From: Lineus longissimus | Taxonomy: Eukaryota > Nemertea > Pilidiophora > Heteronemertea > Lineidae | Direction: 5' to 3' | Assembly (NCBI RefSeq): GCF_910592395.1 | Contig: NC_088320.1 | Coordinates: forward strand, 16,058,501 to 16,122,500 | Length of the DNA: 64,000 nt | Shown: one piece after another, positions 1 through 10,955 of the stretch | How positions within the stretch are numbered: the stretch's first letter is position 1 | How the letters are laid out: every line of letters begins with the position of its first letter | Notes under the pieces: generated by a model | What the model saw: only the letters and a program-made list of their open reading frames with translations | Told to the model about the DNA's origin: nothing | Databases searched by the model: none | Program-made: the position numbers and the translations under genes

Positions 1-3
1 TGT

Positions 4-322
4 ACTTCCACCTGTCTGAATCGTCCCGGCGCCAGTTTTCCCGGCACTGCCGTGTCTAATTCAGTCCCATCGAGGTCGATGGCGCTAATCCAAACCTGGT
101 GTAAAAGAAATGCAAGTACCCCCGGAATCTCAGTCCGGTCCTTTTGTTAAAGTGAATATAGTGGCCGAGTTCCTTTGTTGAAGATGATGTAGCTAACCCT
201 AACCAAACCATTAGCCACATTCGTTGACAATACAAAACTACTGTATTGGGGTCCTGCATTCCTAGGATGGTCATCCCTTTTATATCGGATCTATCCCGGG
301 GTTTTTCTACAGGTGGAAGTGT
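4..322. repeat. Possible short inverted-repeat element
   Basis: A 12 bp inverted repeat (acttccacctgt at 4-15, acaggtggaagt at 310-321) bounds about 320 bp with no supported coding. The left flank is off the window, so no target duplication can be checked. Confidence 0.3.
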
Positions 323-351
323 AAAAAAACACGGCAATCACTAATTTTAGA

Positions 352-903
352 GCCCGGCGACAGGTGGCGCGTGATATGGTAATGACCCATTTTAGAACTT
401 CCGGCACAGATTATAGTTGCTTTTACACGAGGACGGTTTTAGCCCTCCTCACCTCGAGCCACTTGAAGCCGGATCACCTGTAACTGACTTTGCGCTGTCT
501 ACACGGAGACGGATCAAATCGCCGGCCCCAGGTCAGTTCAGGCAACTTAAACCACTAACCCGTCGCATGGTGGCGCATGTGACTCTTTATTCGGTGGATC
601 ATATATATATGATATACTGCACTACCTGATTTTAGTACCGTGCGCAAAGTGACTCGAGGCCAGATCGGTTCTACACGAGAGATTAAGCGTCTTGAAGTGG
701 CTCCAACCCGCCTCAAGTGACTCGAGACTGCAGTGCTAACGCGCCTCGGGTCAGGTCACTTGGAGACGGTTCTAATTTCGTTCTACACGGTAAAAATTAT
801 CCTGACCCGCCTCGAGCTGGCTCGAAGCCGGTTCCAACTGTCCTCGTGTAGAAAGGCCTTATAAAAAGGGATCATTTACCTGCGGCGGCACCTGTCGCCG
901 GGT
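352..903. mobile_element. Palindromic element hosting the TA-type element at 416-859
   Basis: Arms at 352-~410 and ~862-903 are imperfect reverse complements, sharing CCCGGCGACAGGTG and then a weaker match. They bracket a complete 444 bp TA-type element, so that element appears to have landed in the loop of an older fold-back repeat. Confidence 0.5.
416..859 (-). mobile_element. TA-flanked non-autonomous DNA transposon, copy 1
   Basis: 444 bp, reverse orientation relative to copies 2 and 3 (23711-24137 and 44208-44639). Ends read GGCCTTTCTACACGAGGAC and GTTGCTTTTACACGAGGAC and are flanked by TA, as for Tc1/mariner-type insertions. Non-coding. The interior repeats CGTGTAGA-like and CTCGAG-containing modules. 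Confidence 0.75.
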
Positions 904-1320
904 CTATTGACCATAAGTTTATAGATGGAAGCGCGCGCCGAGCTTTTCCGCTACCGGCGCGAAGACACGGGTGTCAAATTGACACGGGGTTTTCATATAG
1001 GTAGAAGCCATCAATACATGCAGGTTCGGCTTTGTTGTAATCATATAGTCTGCACATAAATATAAGTCCTACGCCCATTTAAGTGTCAGAATTATGCCAG
1101 AAGTCAACATGTGTGTTTTTTGACAGCGGAAATAGTCCTCCATATCGCTTGATATAGGTGATGCATGTAGACGCGATTCAAACGCTTCCTTTCTTTCAAT
1201 ATAGCGAAATCCGATGTTTGAACAACATTCTCTGCCTTATTTTAGAGTCCCGCCGATCATGTTCATTCCAGGATTAAAATGATCAGATTGCTAATAATCG
1301 TTACCTAGGTTTACGCTTAC

Positions 1321-1467
1321 CTTCTTTGGCAGATTCTCCAGGGCTTGAATGAAGTCCTCAATCATTCCTTCAATCGTTATTTTCCCAGTAAGCAGACGAT
1401 TGAGTGTTTCAACGCCGCCCTGAATTGCATTGACAAGAGTCCCGAAGTAGTCGAAGAATTCCTTTAT
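1321..1467 (-). CDS. Lipid transfer protein exon 19
   Basis: 49 codons, phase 0 to 0, donor AAGAAG|gtaagc. It encodes amphipathic helices (IKEFFDYFGTLVNAIQGGV, then TIEGMIEDFIQALENLP). The acceptor could be one codon earlier (gttgaag|CAG). The gene continues to the left of the window; I see no further exon between 1 and 1320. Confidence 0.75.
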
Positions 1468-1938
1468 CTGCTTCAACAGTTGTTCGAAAGTAATTTCCTA
1501 AAAGAAGAAGATGCACTGACGTGACTTAAAAATGAAGCTTAACTAAATATAAATACACCATTCTTCAAGACATAGTTTAAGAGGTGTAAAATTGTTGTTA
1601 GCGTATGAGCAGAAATCATAGGCCAAGCTTGTCATCATCAAAGAAACATTTTGCAAGGGGATTGCCATCTGATCAATGACAAAAGGGGTTTTCTTTGAGC
1701 ACTCCGCACAAAACGCAGCACTGATATACACCCCTTTTTTACCACTAGTCAAATCACCTGTACTATACACGCACACGTCAAAAAAATTGTGCACGGTTTT
1801 ATGTCGCATCACAATCTAGATGCAGGACAAATGGAAGAGCGTAACTTTACTAGTTCTAGGTTTTGGTCTAATTGTGATCAACCCTCTGAAGGTACCTTGG
1901 TTCCCAGGCGAAACCTTACAGAATGCCCTTATTCATAC

Positions 1939-2084
1939 CTTAAGGACGTTGAGGTTGTACGACGCCTTGCCGTAGAAACAAACTCTAGCTATCAGTAAGT
2001 CCATATTCTTTCCGATGATGCCTAAGTGAAGTTTCGCATATGCCTCATCGTGGATGTCAATAATGGCATGACCAGCAAAGATTC
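1939..2084 (-). CDS. Lipid transfer protein exon 18
   Basis: Two bases plus 48 codons (phase 1 to 0), acceptor ctttttag, donor CTTAAG|gtatga. AKLHLGIIGKNMDLLIARV shows amphipathic beta-strand alternation continuing from exon 17 across the DIRS-containing intron; one cysteine (VCFYGK). Confidence 0.8.
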
Positions 2085-3183
2085 CTAAAAAGATAATCCC
2101 ACAAAGATAATTGGGACCAATATGATTGTAATTTACTTTTCATATTTAAAGTTGATTCAATGGTTGTTATCAGATAACCTACATCGGTTTATTCAGAAAA
2201 AATCCTGCCTGTAAAGTTGTATATCTAAGATATGGACGCACAGAAAAACGTGTGGACATCTTGGACCAACAATAACATGTATCGTATCAATTTCAGCCTG
2301 ACTTAACCGATCATAAAACTTGTACGACGCGACAAAATGTCCGTATCAGATTTCACGTTTTTTATCCAATTTTCGTCATGAGCAGGCATGAAATGTCCAG
2401 AACTTATCACAACACTGAACGTCACTTTATTTTACGAATTTTTAAAGGCAATTGTTAAATGAGACGTTGTTGGCGACAACTAGTAAGTGTTATGACCCGA
2501 TATTACTGTTAACATCTGATTAATCACTCTTACGACACGTTGCCCATAAATTATACCTTGATGGTTATCCCCCAGTACACAAAAAGGGTTCCAGTCAATA
2601 AATGCGAAAGTATATTTTACGAAATGTGTGGACATCATTCCTTTAATCCATGATTTACCTCTGGTAAATCACTGGTACCTGAGGGATCACTTGCAGATTC
2701 CAAAAGCCATTTCCCGAAATTTCTACCAGAAATTTGTAACAAGTCATCACAAAGATGCTGACTAATTGTGGACATAATTATTATGCCCATCCCCTTCCTG
2801 GATATAGAAACTTAGAGATAGACTGTTTTTTTATCTGAATAACCTGATATACATTATCTATCATTGCGCTATTTACCCCCAATACACGCTCTATTGTCTT
2901 TAAACAAAGCCCGCTCGCACCTAGGCCTAAATTCCAATTGTTCTAACTGATTTATCAAAGGGCTACTGAGGCAAATCAATCTTGACAGCATCGATCCAAC
3001 GAAACACCTTTCATCGGTGTCGATCAACCTGAACCAGTGTAGAAGTTTAAAATGTCCTAGGCTAGAATGCCCGGGAAACAAAGGATTCTATTATGCGCTT
3101 CAATCTCTGAGCTATTGACGGTCAGGGTCTCTATAGATCCATATTGCAGAATACAATAGGGCCAGACACTTTTTCCAGGGGGC
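2085..3183. other. Intron, no feature recognised
   Basis: Part of the intron between exons 17 and 18 of the lipid transfer gene. It is AT-rich, with no supported exon, RNA gene or clear repeat; the short ORFs have no coding character. Confidence 0.5.
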
Positions 3184-3356
3184 ATTTTATGTCGTTCATA
3201 CTCTACCCAGGTCAGACTTTTGCATGTGTACTCCATTCGGACACACCCGAGGAAGAAATAGTCTATTTATAATAGAAATCTCTTAGCTAGTTCGCTTAGC
3301 TACACCTAGGCGGCGCCCCTATACAGCCTCTGCCTCGTGTGAGCCGCCATCACCGG
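3184..3356 (+). repeat. DIRS copy 1 left inverted terminal repeat
   Basis: Reads ttttatgtcgttcatactc, then a segment through cggcgcccctatacagcctc. It is the reverse complement of 9671-9859 apart from scattered mismatches and an unshared outermost ~20 bp. The unshared tip matches the internal region at 9534-9551. Confidence 0.85.
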
Positions 3357-3845
3357 AACTTCTTCCTCGGCACACTGTTGCACACACTGTCCCGAGTTTT
3401 CTTACCACGTTTTCGTCCAATTTCGGCCGATTCCGCGTTAAAGAAGGACTGCCCAGGACACCTTCGGGAGGTTTATTTATTCTAAGAGACGGGTGAGATC
3501 GTTCTTTGACAATCTCCCCTCGATTTCCGCTTTTGGAGCTTGCTTTTTCCTGCCGTCTCCAAGATATTTTTCTCCGTTCTCACGGGCTGTTGGTCACGTG
3601 ACCCGTTCGTTTTTGTAGCATTTGTGGTTTTTCCTATAGAAATTCGGCGTAATGGTATCGTTATTTTCGTCTTTCCTTTCTTCTCTGGGTGTTCCACCCT
3701 TTGTTTTGGACCTCCTGCCCTTCAGGGCGGGTTTTCGAGGTCCTTTTACCGGTGTATCGGGGATTTATAGTCCCCGGCCCGGTTCTTCCCCGTGTCGGAG
3801 TGCAGGTAGTTCAGCCCCATTTGGCCGGACCCTTCCGCCCCCGGG

Positions 3846-6039
3846 ATGCCTTCCTCTTCTCCCGGCACTGCCGGCAAGAAGACGAAGAAGGAGAGGAGAG
3901 GGGCGCGGCCCTCAAAGGGAAGGGGGTCTTTGACCCTCTCTCCCTCGCCCTCGTCACGGACCCCCGCTAAGCGGCGAGGTCCACGGGGCTCTAGGGGTTT
4001 TCTACCCTTCCCGACCCCTCCCCCCAGGCCGGGCACCCCTCTTTTGGGGGTGTGCCCCCTGGGGAGGCCTTGGGTTTGAGTGTTGGTGACCCTGGTTCAG
4101 GGACACTCCCCAGGGCTAGCCCTGCCCCCTTTCCAAGCGGCACAGCCCAGGGTGGGACTCTGGACGTTTTACGTTCCGATCCCCGCCGACGCCCCCACCT
4201 GTCATGGGTTGGTGAGCAGCGTCGTCCCCGGTGAGCCGCCTGTTGTTTCAGGCGTGCTCCCCCGTCCCCCTCCGGGGTTTGTGACGGGGTTGCGGCCGCA
4301 GTCCTCGCCGGCGGCAACTGGCACTGCCAGCGCCACGGTTGAGTCAGCGACTGCTCCGAGGATCCGCCAACCCTTTGCTTTTGGGCGGGCTCGTCCGGCC
4401 GACCCTCTCTCTGTGAGTCGGTCGTCTCTTCTGACATCCCCATGGCGGGACAAGACCGGTTTTCAACTTCCCGTCTTTGCCGCCGTTCACTGCACCCGGA
4501 GGTGTCCTGCCCGGTGTAGGCAGGGGGTCGGTGATCGAGCACTGTTCACGGGCGAGGGGCCCTGGTGCCCCCCCCCCGTTTTGGGTGCCGTCAGACCGTC
4601 CATTTCCCCGGTCCGACCCCACCCTGCTCTGTCGGGTTTGTCGGGGTCGACCGATGTGGCTGCCGATCAGGCATGCCCCCCTCCCCCCTCCTGTGTCTGC
4701 CCCACGGGAGTCCGATTTGAGCACTGAGCCTCAACCTCTTGCTTCCTCTCTCACGGAGGAGCAAAGGCAGTTGCTCAGGAGTCTGACGGACCGTATGGAG
4801 GCTTCTATGACAGGTCCTCGACTCGCTCGGCCGAACGGCCGGTGGCTTTTGACTTAGGTCTTCAGCCAATGGACTGTGAGTTTAGCGACTCACAGTCTTT
4901 TTCAGCCTCTCAGGCTGATTACCCCTCCGGGGTGAGGACTCCGCCATTGTCGCGGGTATGCGCGACTTGCGCCCTCTTGTTCGGCAATTTGTGCCGCAAG
5001 ACACTTATCCTCTCCTGACAGTCAACCCCGCCCTCGGTAAGGTGCCGTTCGACTTGTTCGGCGACGCCTCCGAGCAGGAGTCGGATGCGGTCCCTGACCG
5101 GGCATTTCAAGAATTGCCCGCGTCTCCGGCCCTGATTAGAGCCTCCACATGGTTGGATACGGCTCTCAGGGATACAGCGCCATCTTGCAGGGGTCACCAG
5201 CGCGCCCCGGTCTCGACGGGGCCGGGTGCCTGGACTCAGGCTGGGAAGCGATTCACGACCGCTTCCCCTCCAAGCCTGTCATATAGACCCGATTATTATC
5301 GGGTCTCACCGTCGGGAACCGACACAGTTTCACTGTCGCCCCTCAAGGACGACATTCAACTTTCGGGTTTGGTACCCCCTAAAGTCCTCTCTTCTTCGGC
5401 CTTAAAGGATGCGAAGAATGATGAGGCCCTGGCTAAAGAGACCCAGGCGGTGTTATCTTACGCCGACCTGACTCTGTGTGCTCTTACCAGGTTCTTAGCC
5501 GCAGATGCCTCGGAGGAACAGCGCGTTCTCGCGATGTCCCTCCAGCAATCCCTGCAGCATGCCAGTGATCTGGCTGCTAAGCAGGCGGCTAACGGCGTGC
5601 TAAATCGCCTTGACCTGCTCATCGAGGGGTTGAGCACGGTCAGATCCCAGTTTCTGTGGGGGCATTAAGGACCGCTCCATTGAGTGGCCCTTTCTTGTTC
5701 CACGACTCCCTGCCTGACACCATGGGTGCTCAGGCACAGTCGGATCGCCTGATGGAGTCAGTCTCGACTCCCCAGGCCGCCCCCCCCCGTCCGCGTTCTT
5801 ATGCACAGGCCGCGGGCAGGGGACTACAGGTGGGGTCTCGACGCCCCCGAGGTTCGTCGGTCCCTCGTGGGCCCTCGTCCTCGCGTGGCTCCTCCTCCTT
5901 TCATCCCCAAGGGCAGGCAGAAGCTGCGGCTCCCTCTCGCCGCTCCAATAAGCGCCACCGCTCCTCAGGCAGGGGCGGGAGCGGCGGGCAGCCCAAGCAT
6001 CTCTTCCAAGAGAAGGGTCGCGGGGGCAAGCGCAAGTGA
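3846..6039 (+). pseudogene. DIRS copy 1 gag-like region
   Basis: A proline/serine/arginine-rich ORF opens at 3846 (MPSSSPGTAGKK) and passes through several frames to a long segment at 4958-5668. That segment has conserved helices (DASEQESDAVPDRAFQELP; QRVLAMSLQQSLQHASDLA). It stops just after a G-run (5655-5661), and a new frame continues from 5668 into a very basic tail ending in RGGKRK at 6039. The basic tail suggests nucleic-acid binding. In copy 2 the same stop and frame change are present; the upstream frame breaks are copy-specific. Confidence 0.7.
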
Positions 6040-6121
6040 CTTTTAAGTCCTACCTTCTGCGCCCCCAGGTAGCGCCCACAGTTGGCGTCGTGGGTGGCAG
6101 ACTGCGCCACTTCGTAGCCTT

Positions 6122-7027
6122 TTGGGACCGGTGGTGTCAAAAAGACTCCCCCGTGCCGGATATGCTCCGACACGGTGTCCGATTGGACTTTTCCCGTCCC
6201 CCACTATGACGTCGACGCCTACCCCGGTGTCCCCGCCAGTAGACCCCGTCAGTGCGCTTGCCCTTCGATCGGAGGTCCTGTCCCTTCTCGAGAAGCAGGC
6301 AGTGAGGCTGGTGGACAACCATTCCTCCCCGGGCTTTTACAGCCACGTCTTCTTGGTCCCAAAGAAGTCGGGGAAGTGGAGACTGGTCATCGACCTGTCC
6401 AGCTTGAATCGGTTCCTCCGGGTCCCCTGCTTCAAGATGGAGACAACCAGGTCAGTAGCGGTCGCGGTGCAGCCCAACGATTGGGCTATCTCTCTGGACC
6501 TTCAGGACGCGTACTTACACGTCCCGGTCCATCCAGAGTTTCAGCCCTTCCTTCGTTTCTTCTTCGAAGGAAAGGTTTATCAGTTTCAGGCCCTTCCTTT
6601 CGGCCTGGCTTCCGCTCCGCTGATTTTCACAACAGTCATCAAGGCGTTTGCCGCGTCTTTTCACGCCATGGGCTTAAAGCTCCATTGCTATCTCGACGAC
6701 TGGCTGCTACGGCACCAGGCTCATCGCCGTCTGGGAAAGCAGGCAAAGTTTCTGCTCATCACAACCGGACAGGCAGGGTGGTTGTTAAATTGGGACAAAT
6801 CCGAGTTGGACGCAGCTCAGGATTATGTCTTCGTGGGGTTGCGATTTCGCACACGAGAGGGCCTGATGTCCCCCCCTCCGGACCGAATTCGCAAGATTCG
6901 GTCCTTGGTCGCGATTCTTCGCCGTCAGGACAGCGCCACAGCCCGACAGTTTCTGTCGCTCTTAGGACTGCTCAATTCGGCGGCGGACCAGGTTCCTTTC
7001 GGCTGCCTGTATATGCGCCCACTCTAG
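6122..7027 (+). CDS. DIRS copy 1 reverse transcriptase
   Basis: A 301-codon open frame with the full reverse transcriptase fold: VPKKSGKWRLVIDLSSLN (fingers), SLDLQDAYLHVPVH (first catalytic Asp), LPFGLASAP, and CYLDDWLL (catalytic YxDD). The frame ends at a TAG (7025-7027) in the connection region. In copy 2 the equivalent codon is CAG and the frame continues into RNase H, so this is a nonsense change. The true start may be further upstream; position 6122 is the first in-frame ATG. Confidence 0.85.
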   Translation: MGPVVSKRLPRAGYAPTRCPIGLFPSPTMTSTPTPVSPPVDPVSALALRSEVLSLLEKQAVRLVDNHSSPGFYSHVFLVPKKSGKWRLVIDLSSLNRFLRVPCFKMETTRSVAVAVQPNDWAISLDLQDAYLHVPVHPEFQPFLRFFFEGKVYQFQALPFGLASAPLIFTTVIKAFAASFHAMGLKLHCYLDDWLLRHQAHRRLGKQAKFLLITTGQAGWLLNWDKSELDAAQDYVFVGLRFRTREGLMSPPPDRIRKIRSLVAILRRQDSATARQFLSLLGLLNSAADQVPFGCLYMRPL

Positions 7028-7560
7028 CTCCTCCTGCTGTCGAGTTGGCGTCCTTTCACGGACTCCCTCGACCAGCGGATTTTTATCCCGGGGTCCCTTC
7101 TGGGGGAGGTGTGGAGTTTCTGGGGTTCGGAGACGGAGCTCCTCCGCAGAGTGCAGCTCAGCCCTCCGTCACCCCAGATGTCCCTGTTCACGGACGCCTC
7201 ATTATGGTCGGGGCGCCCATTTGAACGAAGGGGACCTGACCACCAAGGGCACGTGGTCAGAGGAGGATGCGCGTCTCTCGATCAATATCCTCGAGATGCA
7301 GGCTGTCATCCTGGCCGTGAGGGACTCACGTCTCATCTGAGGGGTCACAGGGTTTCTCTTTTCTCCGACAATTCGACGGTGGTCGCTTATATTCGGAGAC
7401 GGGGAGGGGGCGAGATCCGACACATTGTGCCGTCTCACTTGGGAGCTCCTGCAGCTTTGTCGCCGCTTGGATATCCAGCTCCTCCCCCGTCACATCCCCG
7501 GCAAGAGGAATATCTTGGCCGACGCCCTTTCCAGGTCGGACCGTCTGGTCCAGACAGAGT
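7028..7560 (+). pseudogene. DIRS copy 1 RNase H domain, frameshifted
   Basis: Continues the reverse transcriptase. MSLFTDASL (7179 onward) is the first RNase H Asp strand. A short deletion there, relative to FTDASLYGWGAHL of copy 2, changes frame. Later pieces in other frames carry LFSDNSTVVAYIRR and HIPGKRNILADALSR (the last Asp). Only a frame-corrected reading gives the whole domain. Confidence 0.75.
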
Positions 7561-7943
7561 GGACCCTCCATCGCGAGGTGGTCTCTCGCCTGGGGGCCCT
7601 GTGGGATGCTCCGGTCGTGGACTTGTTTGCGACTCGGTTGAACAAGAGGTTCCACCTGTACTACTCACCCCTCCCGGACTGGGAGGCCTTGGGAGTGGAC
7701 AGCCTGTCGGCCTCCTGGGACGGCCTCAATTCTTATGCATACCCGCCAACCCCTCTGTTGCTACCGGTACTCAACAAGGTGGCCAGTTCACGGGTCAGAC
7801 TTTGTCTGATAGCACCGTTCTGGCCGAACCTGGCTTGGTTCCCGGTTCTGCTGGAGCTGCTGACGGATCACCCCCGCCGCCTGCCGGCGTGGGACCGTCT
7901 GCTTTATCACCCGATCGGCCGGGTCTATCATCAAGACCCTTCT

Positions 7944-9021
7944 TTTTACAGGCTTCACGCCTGGAGGTTGTCGGGTATTTTCTCCGAGAGAGAGGCTTTT
8001 CGGAAGACGTTATCCGTAAAGTCGCCCAACCTCAGAGACAGTCTACCCTTGATTCATACGATAGCAAGTGGGCTGTCTTTCGAGACTGGTGTCGGGAGCA
8101 CGGAGTTTCTCCGGTCGCTCCCTCTCTTCCCAACTTCCTCGACTTTTTGAATTTTCTATTCTCGGTCCGGAAGTTTTCGGTTCAGGGAGTGAAAGGTTAT
8201 CGCTCCGCCGTTTCGGTCACATTAAAGCTGACTGAATCGTGGCAACCGTCTTGGGATGACGCTGTTTCATCTTTGCTTCCCAATATGTCTTTGGAGCGTC
8301 CTCGCTCCATTCAGCTCTCCCCCAAGTGGGACCTCTCGGTGGTCTTAAGGGCTCTCATGAAATTTCCATTTGAGCCCATGCATCAGGCAGATTTTAAACA
8401 TCTGACCTTTAAGACCGTTTTCCTGGTGGCTTTGGCCAGGGCACAGCGGCGGTCTGAGCTCCATGCTTTAGCCTTTGATAAATTGGCTTTCACTGAGAGG
8501 GGCGCGATCCTAGAATTTGTCCCAGGCTTTCTCGCTATAAAAACGAGGCGCCGCACACCTCCAGACGCCCGGTTTTTATTCCCTCGTTATCCGCTACGGT
8601 CTCTAGAGACCTTCCCGACAGAACTCTCTGTCCTGTTAGGGCATTGACGTTCTATTCTAATAAGACTAAGGAGCCTGCTGTTCGCCTAGGCAGGAAGCAC
8701 CTCTTTTTATCTTATAGAGAGGGGTTTACTAGGGAGATAGCTGCAGCCGCGGTTGCCAGATGGTTGGTGGCCACCATCCGGATGGCTTATTCTATGACAC
8801 TCGTTTCTCCAGAGCTTTGTCGCCTGGGCGCCATTACGGCCCACGAGATTCGGGCCATTTCTACTTCGTGGGCCGAGTATAAGGGAGTGGCGCTGAACGA
8901 GGTTTTACGGCTACGTGGAGTTCTCACTCTACATTCTCCCAGTATTATATGCGCGATTGGTCCAAGTTAACAGACGGTATGCTGTCTCTTGGTCCAGTTG
9001 TCGCTGCTCAGCACGTGGTCT
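7944..9021 (+). pseudogene. DIRS copy 1 tyrosine recombinase, broken before the catalytic Tyr
   Basis: N-terminal SAM-like DNA-binding part (STLDSYDSKWAVFRDWC, FLNFLFSVRKFSVQGVKGYR), then the catalytic domain with Arg in ARAQRRSELHAL and His-x-x-Arg in AHEIRAISTSWA. A stop at 8645-8647 with a frame change, and a 4 bp deletion near 8906 (copy 2 keeps 'gatg'), throw the nucleophile region (FSQYYMRDW) out of frame. The enzyme normally inserts the circular DNA copy into the genome. Confidence 0.8.
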
Positions 9022-9533
9022 AGGTGTTTCCCTGCCTAGACCACTCGTTGATTTTCACTCCAGCTGGCTGTCTTGTCCTCCCTCCTTTTTAAGCGGGGGG
9101 GGGGGGGGGGGTTTTCGGGCCTGCGTGTTCGCCCCGTCCAGCTGTCCAAGGGTTCAGCCGCCTAGGACTTTTGAGAGTTAGTCAGTGAGGCCGCTCCATA
9201 TTATTCTGGGGCGTGCTCTCCTTCTTGTAAAAAAAAACAAAATTTCCACATTGTGTCTCTTGACGATATGTGCTGAGCTTATACCGTGTTGAGGTGGTTT
9301 TGTCCCCGTCTAGGAGGGGATGGGTTTCCCAGTTATGCTTCCCTTTGTTGTCAAAGGGCCTGTTGACCTCTAGTCCGGGTTTTCCCCAAGCATTCTTTCT
9401 CTGGGTCCCCTGGTCTCACCCGTTGGGTTCTGCTGCGCAGCTTGGAGACAGTTCACTTCACTACATGGTAAGTCACCGTTTACCCTCCTTCCTTTGGTTG
9501 TTGGTATTCGATGCAAAAGTCTGACCTGGGTAG

Positions 9534-9607
9534 AGTATGAACGACATAAAATTTCCATTTCCTGAGGAAATGTCATTTTATTAGTTCATACCTACCCAGG
9601 TCAGACT
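9534..9607 (+). repeat. DIRS copy 1 internal complementary region
   Basis: Bases 9534-9551 complement the extreme left end (3184-3203) and 9551-9607 complement the extreme right end (9803-9859), joined head to tail. This is the arrangement known in DIRS1-like elements, used to rebuild the ends through a circular-junction template. Confidence 0.85.
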
Positions 9608-9670
9608 ACCCGCCCTGCCTGTCCCCACAGCAACGGGACTTACTCGATGCGCTCGAGTAATAAGTACTAG

Positions 9671-9859
9671 TGATGGCGGCTCTCACGAGGCAGAGGCTGT
9701 ATAGGGGCGCCGCCTAGGTGTAGCTAAGCGAACTAGCTGATATTTCTATTATAAATAGATTATTTCTTCCTCGGGTGTGTCCGAATGGAGGACACATGCA
9801 AAAGTCTGACCTGGGTAGGTATGAACTAATAAAATGACATTTCCACAGGAAATGGAAAT
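9671..9859 (-). repeat. DIRS copy 1 right inverted terminal repeat
   Basis: Reverse complement of the left repeat. It ends in cacaggaaatggaaa, whose complement occurs in the internal complementary region. Confidence 0.85.
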
Positions 9860-10253
9860 TTGTTACTGTTACACCGGCAAGGGAAATAAGCGTAATGACT
9901 TCTGAAAAATTATAGAGACTGTCAACAAAATAAAGGTATGGAAGAGCAGGTTTCTCGGCTTCGTGTCCAAGTGGGCCATCAATTAGGTATACGCATGATG
10001 CCACATTTGTGACCCGTCTCAGCAAAACCAGGCGCATGTCGCACAGAAGATGAGCCTAATGACACCAGGAGATAATGGAAGAAATTGATGTGCTCATATT
10101 TCACAAAAGGCAGACAATAGAGAAATGAACAAACAGCCCGTCTAACCTGCCAAGCTCAGAGCGACGTGCGACTGGTTTTGCTGTAACGGGTCACATTTAT
10201 TATATAAGGAGACGGTAAACAGACATTGTCGCTGTTGCTAACTACATACTTAC
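9860..10253. other. Intron, no feature recognised
   Basis: Between the DIRS element and exon 17 of the lipid transfer gene. No exon, repeat or RNA gene recognised. Confidence 0.5.
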
Positions 10254-10465
10254 CAATTTCTAGATCCAGTCTGTTGCGTAGGATGACACCAAATGAAACG
10301 CCCGCGGCAGAACCCCCAACCTTTTTTCTCCAATCGACACCAGGGATTTCAATTTCAAATTTAAATGTCTTGGACAGATCACTGATGTCTCGCCTCATTC
10401 GCTGAAGACGTGCACTTTCTCGTGTTTCTGGGCCCGACATCGGTCTCAGATTACCGGTTCTTGAC
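10254..10465 (-). CDS. Lipid transfer protein exon 17: start of beta-sheet region
   Basis: 1 + 210 + 1 bases (phase 2 to 1), acceptor attttttgtag, donor AAATTG|gtaagt. A basic helix (RLQRMRRDISDLSKTFKFE) leads into IPGVDWRKKVGGSAAGVSF, then alternating beta-strand residues. This looks like the open lipid-cavity sheet after the helical domain. The next intron holds the 6.7 kb DIRS element. Confidence 0.8.
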
Positions 10466-10634
10466 CTACAAAAAATAACATCCGCACACAAGGTAACTAT
10501 ACTTTGTCTACTCTAACATTTAACACCACAGACTATCGCTTACCGTAAATGTCATCAGACATTATTGCACATCGTAAGCTAGTGTATATCAACTTAGAAA
10601 CTAATTTTTATTTCCTAACGAAGCACTATGTACT

Positions 10635-10772
10635 GTACCCCCAGATATATGGCACGGCTTAACCCGCTGACTATAGAGGATCTCCTTTTTGGCCGAATGG
10701 TTGGCGCGTTGTCTCCATGATGGACGTTTAGTTCAGCTCGGAAATAACTTGGATGGGTGACCGGCGCATATA
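10635..10772 (+). mobile_element. tRNA/5S-like SINE, divergent copy
   Basis: Starts gtacccccagatatatggca like the copies at 51474 and 19764. It keeps a tRNA A-box-like segment (tggccgaatggttggcgcg) and a 5S rRNA C-box-like segment (cttggatgggtgaccg), here nearly identical to 5S rRNA. Located between exons 16 and 17. Confidence 0.6.
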
Positions 10773-10833
10773 CTAATCACTATATCTGCACGTTGAAAAC
10801 CTGCGACATGCGATGTTCAATTTCTCCACCTAC

Positions 10834-10955
10834 CCTTCTGGTTTAATTGTAGGGAACATGGTGGAGCGTGGGTGTCTTCTCAGTATCAGTGCCGATTCGT
10901 GTCGTACAACATGACTCTCATCTTGAGTTGCAGCGTGGTATAGCACGGATACAGC
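10834..10955 (-). CDS. Lipid transfer protein exon 16
   Basis: 40 codons plus two bases (phase 0 to 2), acceptor tcattcag, donor GAAGG|gtaggt. It encodes AVSVLYHAATQDESHVVRH, then SALILRRHP, the last helical repeats of the domain ('VL......P..+..V+..A...L'). No long ORF marks it; it was found by the phase required between exons 15 and 17. Confidence 0.85.

Larger units (their letters stand above)
3184..9859 (+). mobile_element. DIRS-type tyrosine recombinase retrotransposon, copy 1
   Basis: About 6.7 kb. It has inverted terminal repeats, an internal complementary region and the DIRS gene order gag - RT/RNase H - tyrosine recombinase. It lacks long direct repeats and I see no target duplication, as expected when a tyrosine recombinase inserts a circular intermediate. 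The element lies antisense in an intron of the lipid transfer gene. Frameshifts break RNase H and the recombinase, so this copy is not autonomous. It is strongly similar to copy 2 at 53029-60577 over nearly its full length. Confidence 0.92.

Noticed and set aside
56-337. 93-codon minus-strand frame
   Set aside because: No recognisable domain, and it fills a short inverted-repeat unit.
3991-4869. Minus-strand frames across the DIRS gag region
   Set aside because: GC-rich, proline/arginine-rich shadows of the plus-strand gag; absent homology and opposite to the element's gene order.
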